From NCBI GenBank assembly GCA_036555665.1, contig DATBKW010000436.1, positions 1 to 10,440 of the forward strand: a DNA stretch of 10,440 bases, read 5' to 3'. Source of the stretch: JAOPZW01 sp036555665 (lineage in GTDB: Bacteria > Actinomycetota > Thermoleophilia > Solirubrobacterales > Solirubrobacteraceae). A program made the position numbers and the translations under genes. The notes beneath the pieces are model-generated. The model worked only from the letters and a program-made list of their open reading frames with translations. It had not been told where the DNA came from and made no database searches. Every line of letters starts with the position of its first letter. Positions within the stretch are counted from its first letter, which is position 1. Shown here piece after piece: positions 1-5,834 of the stretch.

Positions 1-1188
1 TGGGCCGACGCCCAGATGCCCGTCCTGCGCTCGATCCGCGAGCGCTTCGCGTCCGAGCGCCCGCTCGACGGCGTCACCGTGGCCGCGTGCCTGCACGTCA
101 CCGCCGAGACCGCCAACCTCGTGCGGGCGCTGGTCGCCGGCGGTGCGGAGGTCGCGCTGTGCGCGGCCAACCCGCTGTCGACGCAGGACGAGACGGCCGC
201 CGCGCTGGCCGGCCGCGACGGCGTCGAGGTCCACGCGCGGTACGGCGAGGACGCCGACGCCTATGCCGCCCACGTCGCGGCCTGCGCGCGGCGGCGCCCC
301 CACGTCACCCTCGACGACGGCGCGGACCTCGTCACGCTGCTGCACCACGCCCGCGCGCGGGTCCGCGAACGGCTCATCGGCGGCGCGGAGGAGACGACGA
401 CCGGCCTGCTGCGCGTACGCGCGCTGGAGGCCGAGGGGCGGCTGGCCTGCCCCGTCATCGCGGTCAACGAGGCGCACGCCGAGCGGATCTTCAACGACCA
501 TTACGGCACCGGCCAGTCCGCGCTCGACGGCATCCTGCGCGCCACCAACCTGCTGCTGGCCGGCCAGACCTTCGTTGTCATCGGCTACGGCTGGACCGGG
601 CGCGGCCTCGCGCAGCGCGCCCGCGGCGCCGGCGCGCAGGTCGTGGTCTGCGAGGTCGATCCGGTGCGCGCCCTGGAGGCGCGGATGGAGGGCTTCGAGG
701 TCATGCCCGCGCTCGAGGCGGCGGCGCGCGGCGACGTCTTCGTCACCGTCACCGGCTCGCGCGCCGTGCTGCGCCGCGAGCACTTCGAGCGCATGAAGGA
801 CGGCGCAGTGCTGGCCAACGCCGGGCACTTCGACGTCGAGATCGACCTCGACGCGCTGCGCGAGCTGGCCGTCGAGGCTCGCGACGTGCTGCCGCTCGTC
901 GAGCAGTACGACCTCGGCGATCGCAGGCTCAACCTGCTGGCGTCGGGACGCGTCGTCAACCTCGCGGCGGGGCGCGGTCATCCGGCGGCGGTGATGGACA
1001 TGTCCTTCGCGCTGCAGGCGCTCGTGGTCGAGCATCTGTATCTGCACGGCGGCGAGCTGACGTCCGGCGTCCATCCGGTGCCCGCGGCGATCGACCGCGA
1101 GGTGGCGCGGCTGAAGCTCGAGGCGCTGGACGTGCGCATCGACGAGCTGACCCCCGAGCAGGCCGCCTACCGCGAGTCCTGGGGATGA
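1..1188 (+). CDS. ahcY: S-adenosylhomocysteine hydrolase family protein (adenosylhomocysteinase-like), 5' partial
   Basis: The family reversibly hydrolyses S-adenosylhomocysteine to adenosine and homocysteine in the cytosol, using bound NAD, and so relieves product inhibition of methyltransferases. The reading frame is open from base 1: codons before the ATG at 16 give WADAQ, which matches the conserved N-terminus of short bacterial/archaeal forms, so the true start lies upstream and about 15-20 residues are missing. Visible are CLHVTAETANL (substrate pocket), LDDGADL, AEETTTGL, YGTGQSALDG, the Rossmann motif GYGWTGRG, NAGHFDVEID and NLAAGRGHPAAVMDMSF, ending in the usual short tail. The 40-residue insert of some bacterial enzymes is absent. 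One feature is odd: the segment expected as TK..FDN reads AERIFND, so the catalytic Lys (human K186) is Glu and Asp190 is Asn. Family membership is sure; normal enzyme activity is not. It overlaps the next gene by ATGA. Confidence 0.86.
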   Translation, partial: WADAQMPVLRSIRERFASERPLDGVTVAACLHVTAETANLVRALVAGGAEVALCAANPLSTQDETAAALAGRDGVEVHARYGEDADAYAAHVAACARRRPHVTLDDGADLVTLLHHARARVRERLIGGAEETTTGLLRVRALEAEGRLACPVIAVNEAHAERIFNDHYGTGQSALDGILRATNLLLAGQTFVVIGYGWTGRGLAQRARGAGAQVVVCEVDPVRALEARMEGFEVMPALEAAARGDVFVTVTGSRAVLRREHFERMKDGAVLANAGHFDVEIDLDALRELAVEARDVLPLVEQYDLGDRRLNLLASGRVVNLAAGRGHPAAVMDMSFALQALVVEHLYLHGGELTSGVHPVPAAIDREVARLKLEALDVRIDELTPEQAAYRESWG

Positions 1189-1865
1189 GCCTGCTCGCGG
1201 GCGCGTCGGGCTTCTCCTTTGCCTCGTGGCGCCCGGGCTTTTATCCGGCGGGCACGCGCAACGACGACTTCCTGGGGTTCTATGCGGCGCGGCTGCCGAC
1301 CGTCGAGCTCAACGGGACCTTCTACCGCCAGCCCGCCGTAACGACCCTCGAGAAGTGGGCCACGAGCGTGCCGGACGGCTTTCGCTTCGCCGTCAAGGCG
1401 CCGCGCACGATCTCGATCTTCGGCCGCGTCGACTACGCCCCGGAGTTCTGCGCGCGCCTGCGCTCGCTCGGCGACCGGCTCGGCGCCGTGCTCGTGCGCT
1501 TCGACGAGCGCCGCGAGCGCGACGACGACTTCCTCCGCGCGCTGCTCGCCGCCTTCGACGAGGATCTCCGGCTGGCCCTCGACCTGCGCCACCCGTCATG
1601 GGACGGCGTCGAGGCGCTCCTCGACGAACGCGCCGTGCGGGTCAACCAGCTCGACGCGCCCGCGCCGTTTCGCTACCTGCGTATGCGCGAGCCGCCGTAC
1701 GACGACGCGGCGCTGGGCACGTGGGCGGAACGGGTGCGCTCGATGCTCGACGACGGCCTCACGGTCCACGTCTACTTCCGCCACGAGGACGAGCCGACCG
1801 CGCCGGCCTACGCGGCGCGCCTGATGGAGCTCGTCGGAACCGGGCGCCGACGACGGCCGCGCTAG
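1185..1865 (+). CDS. DUF72 domain (YecE-like) protein, 226 aa
   Basis: This is a DUF72 family protein with a predicted TIM-barrel-like fold and no established biochemical role. Recognisable segments are the N-terminal GASGFSFASWRPGFYP, then VELNGTFYRQP, FRFAVKAPRTIS, LRHPSWDGVEALL and the C-terminal VHVYFRHEDEPTAPAYAARL, in the family order and close to full family length. The usual QLPP-type stretch after the 'LG.VL' strand is replaced here by VRFDE, and the region around residues 155-165 (FRYLRM) is a weak version of the family's YxRLHG strand. The start ATG overlaps the stop of the SAHH gene by four bases, which implies translational coupling, and no better start exists upstream. The stop codon lies inside a possible -10 box for the following cupin. 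No signal peptide or membrane segment is seen. Confidence 0.85.
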   Translation: MSLLAGASGFSFASWRPGFYPAGTRNDDFLGFYAARLPTVELNGTFYRQPAVTTLEKWATSVPDGFRFAVKAPRTISIFGRVDYAPEFCARLRSLGDRLGAVLVRFDERRERDDDFLRALLAAFDEDLRLALDLRHPSWDGVEALLDERAVRVNQLDAPAPFRYLRMREPPYDDAALGTWAERVRSMLDDGLTVHVYFRHEDEPTAPAYAARLMELVGTGRRRRPR

Positions 1866-1868
1866 GCT
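1863..1868 (+). promoter_or_regulatory. Candidate -10 element for the cupin gene
   Basis: TAGGCT fits the actinobacterial TANNNT -10 pattern. Transcription starting seven bases after its last T would begin around 1875, three bases before the cupin ATG at 1878, giving a nearly leaderless message. The first three bases are also the stop codon of the DUF72 gene. No clear -35 is seen and no Shine-Dalgarno precedes 1878, which supports this reading. The assignment is by pattern only. Confidence 0.35.
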
Positions 1869-1877
1869 GCCGTCGCG

Positions 1878-2243
1878 ATGCCGGAGCTCATCCAGACGCC
1901 CAGCCGCGTTGAGGCGGCGGGCACCAAGCCGAAGCTGATCGACGAGTACGTGGGCCGGGTCAACACGGGCGAGGAGCGCGTGAGCATCGCGCAGATGAGC
2001 TCGCCCCAGGATTGGGTCGAGCCGGGGCAGCGCCCGGAGTTCGACGAATGGACCCTCGTGCTCGACGGCACCCTGCACGTCTCGCACGACGGCGGCACCA
2101 TCGAGGTCGGCGCCGGCCAGGCGATCCTCGTGCGCGCCGGCGAGTGGGTCCAGTACTCGACGCCGTACCCGGGCGGAGCGGACTACGTGGCGGTCTGCCT
2201 GCCCGCGTTCTCGCCCGACACGGTCAATCGCGACGAGGAATGA
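1878..2243 (+). CDS. Small single-domain cupin protein, 121 aa
   Basis: This is a single cupin barrel covering roughly residues 35-112. Diagnostic pieces are EFDEWTLVLDGTL (first cupin motif, residues 54-66), GAGQAILVRAGEWVQYSTP (second motif, residues 78-96) and a final strand DYVAVCLPAFSPDTV. Against the consensus GX5HXHX3-4EX6G the glutamate (E57) and both glycines are present, but the two histidines are replaced by Q51 and P53. The histidine of the second motif is also absent. A standard three-His metal site therefore cannot form, and a non-metal or atypical ligand role is likely. The substrate is unknown. The gene follows the DUF72 gene by 12 bases and is immediately followed by the UDP-glucose pyrophosphorylase gene, so it may be co-transcribed with it. 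The start is the first in-frame ATG after the upstream stop. Confidence 0.8.
   Translation: MPELIQTPSRVEAAGTKPKLIDEYVGRVNTGEERVSIAQMSSPQDWVEPGQRPEFDEWTLVLDGTLHVSHDGGTIEVGAGQAILVRAGEWVQYSTPYPGGADYVAVCLPAFSPDTVNRDEE
2235..2239 (+). promoter_or_regulatory. Ribosome binding site choosing the 2246 start of the uridylyltransferase
   Basis: GAGGA lies in the last codons of the cupin gene. It is six bases before the ATG at 2246 but directly abuts the ATG at 2240, so 2246 is the better start. The 2240 ATG, which would overlap the cupin stop as AATGA, adds only two residues. Confidence 0.5.
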
Positions 2244-2245
2244 GT

Positions 2246-3604
2246 ATGGACGGCCTCCAGGCAAGCATCGACAAGATGCGTGTGGAGGGCGTTGGCGAGG
2301 AGGCGATCGCCACCTTCGCGCACTACTACGAGCAGCTGCGCGAGGGGGCGTCGGGCATGCTGCCCGAGTCCGAGATCGAGCCGGTCGACGACATCACCGT
2401 GCTCGACGACCTTCCCGACGCCGATCCCGGAGTTCTGGATGCGGCTGTCGTCATCAAGCTCAACGGCGGGCTGGGCACGAGCATGGGGATGACGAGGGCC
2501 AAGTCGCTCATCGAGGCCAAGGACGGCCTGACCTTCCTCGACCTCATCGTCGGCCAGGTGCTGGGGCTGCGCGAGCGGTTCGGCGCGCGCGTGCCGCTCG
2601 TGCTCATGAACTCGTTCGCCACGCGCGACGACTCGCTCGCCGCGCTCGAACGCCATCCCGAGATCGCCGCCGACGTCCCACTGGACTTCCTGCAGAACAA
2701 GGTCCCCAAGATCGCCGCCGACGACCTGCAGCCGGCGTCGTGGCCTGACGACCCGTCGCTGGAATGGGCGCCGCCCGGGCACGGCGACCTCTACACCGCG
2801 CTCGTGACCTCGGGGATGCTCGACGAGCTGCGCTCGCAGGACTATCGCTATGCCTTCGTGTCGAACTCCGACAACCTCGGCGCGGTGTTGGAGCCGCGGA
2901 TCCTTTCGTGGGTGGCACGCGAGGCGATCCCGTTCGTCATGGAGGTCGCTCGCCGCACCGAGGCCGATCGCAAGGGCGGCCACATCGCGCGCCGGCGCGA
3001 CAACGGCCTCGTGCTGCGCGAGACCGCCCAGACGCCCGAGGAGGATCTCGAGAAGCTGCAGGACGTCGGGCGCCACCGCTACGTCAACACGAACAACCTG
3101 TGGGTCGATCTCGAGGCGCTGCGCGCGACGCTCGATGCGCGCAACGGCGTGCTCGGGCTGCCGATCATCGTCAACCGCAAGACGGTCGACCCGTCGGATT
3201 CCTCGTCGCCGGCCGTCGTGCAGCTCGAGACGGCGATGGGCGCGGCCGTCGGGGTCTTCGAGGGGGCGCGCGCGCTGCACGTCTCGCGCCGGCGCTTTGC
3301 TCCGGTCAAGACGACCAGCGACCTCCTGGCCCTGCGCTCCGACGCCTATGTCCTGCGCGACGACTCGCGCGTCGAGCTCTCACCCGAGCGCGAGGATCCG
3401 CCGGTCATCGACCTCGACTCGGACTACTACAAGCTGATCGGGGACTTCGAGGCGCGCTTCCCGGCCGGGGCGCCGTCGCTGGTCGAGTGCGAGCGCCTGT
3501 CCGTGAGCGGCGACGTGACCTTCGGCCGCGGCGTCGTCGTGCGCGGCGCCGTGACGGTCGAGGGACCGGCGAAGATCGCAGATAGCGCGGTCCTGGCCGA
3601 ATAG
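2246..3604 (+). CDS. UTP-glucose-1-phosphate uridylyltransferase, UDPGP (eukaryote-like) family, 452 aa
   Basis: It makes UDP-glucose and pyrophosphate from UTP and glucose-1-phosphate in the cytosol, feeding glycan, glycolipid and trehalose/glycogen precursors. It belongs to the UDPGP family typical of eukaryotes rather than the common bacterial GalU type. Seen in order are the nucleotide-binding loop KLNGGLGTSMG (residues 71-81) followed by AKSLIEAKDG, LMNSFATRDDS, the uridine-binding PPGHGDLY (176-183), SNSDNLGA (206-213), VNTNNLWVDL, IVNRKTVDP, VVQLETAMGAA and FAPVKTTSDLL. A short C-terminal left-handed beta-helix begins near LVECERLSVSGDV. Length is normal and all catalytic landmarks are present. 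The start at 2246 is chosen from the GAGGA spacing; 2240 is the alternative. It is the last gene of the rightward run and ends 42 bases before a hairpin terminator. The symbol is left empty because galU would misname the family. Confidence 0.92.
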   Translation: MDGLQASIDKMRVEGVGEEAIATFAHYYEQLREGASGMLPESEIEPVDDITVLDDLPDADPGVLDAAVVIKLNGGLGTSMGMTRAKSLIEAKDGLTFLDLIVGQVLGLRERFGARVPLVLMNSFATRDDSLAALERHPEIAADVPLDFLQNKVPKIAADDLQPASWPDDPSLEWAPPGHGDLYTALVTSGMLDELRSQDYRYAFVSNSDNLGAVLEPRILSWVAREAIPFVMEVARRTEADRKGGHIARRRDNGLVLRETAQTPEEDLEKLQDVGRHRYVNTNNLWVDLEALRATLDARNGVLGLPIIVNRKTVDPSDSSSPAVVQLETAMGAAVGVFEGARALHVSRRRFAPVKTTSDLLALRSDAYVLRDDSRVELSPEREDPPVIDLDSDYYKLIGDFEARFPAGAPSLVECERLSVSGDVTFGRGVVVRGAVTVEGPAKIADSAVLAE

Positions 3605-3646
3605 CGGTTGCATAATCCGTCCGGTTTAAGGGACAACATGAGCAGC

Positions 3647-3690
3647 GCCCCCGTCCCCAGCCCACGGGCATGGCACGGGGGCCTTCTTCT
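3647..3690 (+). terminator. Rho-independent-type terminator after the uridylyltransferase gene
   Basis: A perfect 8-bp stem, GCCCCCGT (3647-3654) with ACGGGGGC (3675-3682), encloses a 20-base loop and is followed by TTCTTCT. It lies in the 91-base convergent gap between the uridylyltransferase and ctaG. The pyrimidine tail faces the + strand, so it mainly serves the left-hand operon. Confidence 0.6.
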
Positions 3691-3695
3691 GCGGC

Positions 3696-4523
3696 CTACG
3701 CGTACCGCTCGGCCCGGTCCCCGTCGGCATACCGCTCCGCGCGCTGCTCGTCCGCCTCGGACTCCGTCAGCGCGCGGATGAAGAGCCAGACGAGTGCGAT
3801 CCCCATCACGATCGTCTGCTCGAGAGCCATGATCGCCCCCGCCAGCTCCTGGTCCTCGGCCGGGCTGAGGCCCCAGATCGGTGGCTGGTCCTTGTAGAAG
3901 GCGTAGAGCGCATCGGGAGCGAAGGTGATCGCGATCCCGAGGAAGCCGACGAAGAGCTTGGTCGTGAGCATGTACACGACCGGGCCCATGCCGCTGAGGC
4001 GCTGGCGCGCGCGGATCGGGGACATGAGATGCCACCAGTACAGGAGGCCGGCGAACATGAACCACGTGTGCTCGAAGGCGTGCAGCGCAGAGTGGCTGAG
4101 GGCGGCGTCGTAGAGCGCGGGGATGTGCCAGACCCACATGACCGCCACGTAGAGGATGACCGCGAAGACGGGGTGCGCGAACGGGCCGGCGGCGCGCTCG
4201 AGGCGCTGCACCTTCCGCGTGGCGGGGCGCAGGATGACCTTGGTCAGCGCGAGGATGAGCAGGATCGGCGCGATGTCGAGCAGCAGGATGTGCTGAACCA
4301 TGTGCATCGCGAAGGACTGCTCGCCGAGGCGGTCGATCGGCGAGATGAGTGCCGCGGCGAGGGTCAGGGCGCCGGCGGTGAAGGCGATGAGGCGCCCGAC
4401 GGGGGCCCCGCGAGGGCCGTACCTGGCGCGCACCCGCCGCCAGCGCGGTACGTAGGCCGCCGTCGCCAGACCGATCAGCGCGATCGCCCCCGGGTCGAAC
4501 GTCCACGAAGCGTCCGCAGCCAC
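3696..4523 (-). CDS. ctaG: Cytochrome c oxidase assembly protein, Caa3-type CtaG, 275 aa
   Basis: A polytopic membrane protein of the Caa3_CtaG family, which is needed to form active caa3-type cytochrome c oxidase, probably by helping copper reach the CuB site. About seven hydrophobic segments are visible: GAIALIGLATAAYV, LIAFTAGALTLAAALI, MVQHILLLDIAPILLILAL, PVFAVILYVAVMWVW, TWFMFAGLLYWWHLM, YMLTTKLFVGFLGIAI and TIVMGIALVWLFIRAL. Conserved-looking histidines sit in HMVQH, VWHIPALYD, HAFEHTW and YWWHLMSP. The tail after the last helix is charged and repeats RAERYA twice. The frame stays open far upstream, but that part lies over comF and shows no family resemblance. I take GTG 4523, with a TTG at 4541 as alternative. 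No Shine-Dalgarno is seen, and an AATTCT ends six bases before the GTG, so the message may be leaderless. It diverges from comF. No oxidase subunit gene is in the window. Confidence 0.88.
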   Translation of the reverse strand: MAADASWTFDPGAIALIGLATAAYVPRWRRVRARYGPRGAPVGRLIAFTAGALTLAAALISPIDRLGEQSFAMHMVQHILLLDIAPILLILALTKVILRPATRKVQRLERAAGPFAHPVFAVILYVAVMWVWHIPALYDAALSHSALHAFEHTWFMFAGLLYWWHLMSPIRARQRLSGMGPVVYMLTTKLFVGFLGIAITFAPDALYAFYKDQPPIWGLSPAEDQELAGAIMALEQTIVMGIALVWLFIRALTESEADEQRAERYADGDRAERYA

Positions 4524-4541
4524 TGCGCAGAATTGTCGCAA

Positions 4542-4574
4542 TCGTGCGGTAGAGGCGTGACGCTCGCCGCACGA
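4542..4574. promoter_or_regulatory. Nested inverted repeat in the ctaG-comF divergent gap
   Basis: TCGTGCGG (4542-4549) and CCGCACGA (4567-4574) are perfect 8-bp inverted arms. Between them GCGTGACGC (4555-4563) is a second, smaller palindrome with nearly the same centre. The gap between the two divergent starts is only 61 bases, so this could be an operator serving both genes or a hairpin in the comF leader. No known regulator motif is recognised. Confidence 0.35.
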
Positions 4575-4584
4575 GCATTCCGGC

Positions 4585-5322
4585 GTGCCCGCCGCCGCTC
4601 GCAACCTGCCCGCCGTGATCGGCCGCCTGCTTGCCGCGCTCCGCGACCTCCTCGCTGCCCTCGGCGCCGCGGTCGCGCCGCCGGCGTGCTGGTCGTGCCG
4701 GGGCACGGTCGCTCCGGGTCGGCCGCTCTGCCCGGCGTGCCAGTCGCAGCTTCGCTTCCTGCGCGGGGCGCGCTGCCCCCGCTGCGGGCTCCCGGCGCCA
4801 TGCGGGCGGCGCTGCCCCGCCGCCGGGTCGGCCGTGGAGCGGGCGTGGGCGCCGGTCGCCTTCGAGGGCCCGGCCCGGGCGCTGGTGCATGCCCTGAAGT
4901 TCCGCAGCGCGCTCGGGGTGGCCGACGTCATGGCCGCCCAGATCGTCGCGGGCGCGCCGGCCGAGCTGCTCGCTGCGTCGGCGACGCTCGTCCCGGTGCC
5001 GACGCACCCGCTGCGCCGCCGGATGCGCGGCTTCGATCAAGCCGACTGCCTGGCCGCTGCGCTCGCCGCTCGCACAGGCCTTCCGATGTCGCGGTGCCTG
5101 GTGCGCGCGGGAGCGCCGACGCGCCAAGCTGGAGCATCACGTTCGGCACGCCGCATGCCCGGGCGCATCGACGTGCGCGTGCGCGGCGATCCACCTCGTA
5201 GCGTCGTTCTCGTCGACGACGTGCACACCACCGGGGCGACGCTCGCGGCGTGCGGCTCGGCGCTGCGACGAGCGGGTGCCTACACGGTGTGTGCGGTCGC
5301 CTACGCGCGAGCGTTGAGTTGA
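4585..5322 (+). CDS. comF: ComF family phosphoribosyltransferase-like protein, 245 aa
   Basis: ComF proteins carry a zinc ribbon followed by a type I phosphoribosyltransferase fold. In Bacillus and Haemophilus they are needed for natural DNA uptake, but in most bacteria their reaction is unknown. The N-terminal zinc part has CWSC (35-38), CPAC (49-52), CPRC (64-67) and further Cys at 73 and 77. It is followed by VHALKFRSALGVAD, by LVPVPTHPLRRRMRGFDQ (the family's R-x-R-G-F-N/D-Q signature), and by the PRPP loop VVLVDDVHTTGAT (207-219). Length is normal. The start is the GTG at 4585; a GTG at 4615 is also possible, and neither has a clear Shine-Dalgarno. The stop TGA overlaps the putative promoter of hpf. 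The order comF-hpf is common in actinobacteria. No other competence gene is in the window, so a DNA-uptake role is not shown here. Confidence 0.88.
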   Translation: MPAAARNLPAVIGRLLAALRDLLAALGAAVAPPACWSCRGTVAPGRPLCPACQSQLRFLRGARCPRCGLPAPCGRRCPAAGSAVERAWAPVAFEGPARALVHALKFRSALGVADVMAAQIVAGAPAELLAASATLVPVPTHPLRRRMRGFDQADCLAAALAARTGLPMSRCLVRAGAPTRQAGASRSARRMPGRIDVRVRGDPPRSVVLVDDVHTTGATLAACGSALRRAGAYTVCAVAYARALS

Positions 5323-5342
5323 CGGGGGCGCGCAAGTAACGT
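5314..5342 (+). promoter_or_regulatory. Candidate promoter of hpf
   Basis: TTGAGT (5314-5319) and TAACGT (5337-5342) are separated by 17 bases, giving 4/6 and 3/6 matches to the sigma-70 consensus with the key T, A and final T of the -10 present. It overlaps the end of comF. The leader that follows holds a small stem, CTGAC/GTCAG (5345-5349 with 5355-5359). This suggests hpf can be expressed independently of comF. Confidence 0.4.
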
Positions 5343-5365
5343 GACTGACGCCCCGTCAGCGATCG

Positions 5366-5373
5366 AGAGAGGA
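5366..5373 (+). promoter_or_regulatory. Ribosome binding site of hpf, within a small hairpin
   Basis: AGAGAGGA lies five bases before the ATG at 5379, the clearest Shine-Dalgarno in the window. AGAGA (5366-5370) can pair with TCTCT (5374-5378) across a GGA loop, so the site may be partly masked, but the stem is short and AU-rich. Confidence 0.55.
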
Positions 5374-5378
5374 TCTCT

Positions 5379-5753
5379 ATGCAGATCGACGTCAAGGGCC
5401 GCAACACCCCCGTGACGGACGAGCTTCGTGAGCACGTGCAGAAGCGCTTCGCGAAGGTGGGCAAGCAGGTGTCGGAGTGGGCGCGCCTCGAGATCGAGCT
5501 GTACGAGGAACGCAACCCAGCCATCGCCGACAACCAGGTGGCCGAGGCCACCCTCGCCCTCAAGGGTGTGACCCTTCGCGCGCAGGACCGCGCGCGCGAT
5601 CTGCGTCACGCGATCAACCTCTGCGAAGAGGAGCTCTCGCGTCAGGTCAAGCGCCATCGCGAGAAGCGCCGGGGCCGGCGGAAGGTCGGCACCGAGACGA
5701 TCAGGACGCCGGAGCCCGAGGGCTTCGGGGAGGGCACCGCGATAGCGACGTAG
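5379..5753 (+). CDS. hpf: Ribosome hibernation promoting factor / RaiA family (S30AE), short form, 124 aa
   Basis: It binds the 30S decoding region in resting cells and blocks translation or stabilises hibernating ribosomes. The S30AE domain spans about residues 1-98: MQIDVKGRNTPVTDELREHV, then RLEIELYEERNP, VAEATLALKGVTLRAQD and the helix DLRHAINLCEEELSRQV. A strongly basic stretch KRHREKRRGRRK follows, then an acidic, disordered-looking tail. The C-terminal dimerisation domain of long HPF, usual in Gram-positive lineages (about 180-230 aa in total), is missing. No continuation of it is found in other frames before nadK. The start has a strong AGAGAGGA. It follows comF, as in many actinobacteria, but secA is not next: three genes intervene. 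Confidence 0.88.
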   Translation: MQIDVKGRNTPVTDELREHVQKRFAKVGKQVSEWARLEIELYEERNPAIADNQVAEATLALKGVTLRAQDRARDLRHAINLCEEELSRQVKRHREKRRGRRKVGTETIRTPEPEGFGEGTAIAT

Positions 5754-5761
5754 GCTCGGCA

Positions 5762-5834
5762 AGCGGCGCCGCGCCGCAGCACCCGGGCGCTCGCGGCGCC
5801 CCCTTTCGCGCGGCCGCGCGCCGCAGGCGCCGCT
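5762..5834. terminator. GC-rich hairpin cluster between convergent hpf and nadK, likely terminator region
   Basis: GGCGCCGCG (5765-5773) pairs with CGCGGCGCC (5792-5800) in a perfect 9-bp stem followed by CCCCTTT, a weak terminator for hpf. AGCGGCGCC (5762-5770) can instead pair with GGCGCCGCT (5826-5834), which reaches the nadK stop. CGCGCGGCCGCGCG (5807-5820) is a 14-base palindrome. Either gene may end here. The lack of a real T-run makes the mechanism uncertain. Confidence 0.4.

Noticed and set aside
2183..3280. A 365-codon minus-strand frame opposite the uridylyltransferase
   Set aside because: It shadows well-conserved UDPGP coding sequence and shows no protein family features.
3699..3745. 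Short direct repeat (TACCGCTC twice) at the end of ctaG
   Set aside because: It merely encodes the repeated RAERYA in the charged C-terminal tail and has no sign of being a mobile or regulatory repeat.
3427..5127. A 566-codon minus-strand frame spanning the uridylyltransferase end, ctaG and comF
   Set aside because: Out of frame with CtaG and antisense to the other two; no domain recognisable.
4029..5201. A 390-codon plus-strand frame across ctaG and into comF
   Set aside because: It runs antisense to the membrane helices of CtaG and out of frame with ComF; its composition is Arg/Ala-rich noise.
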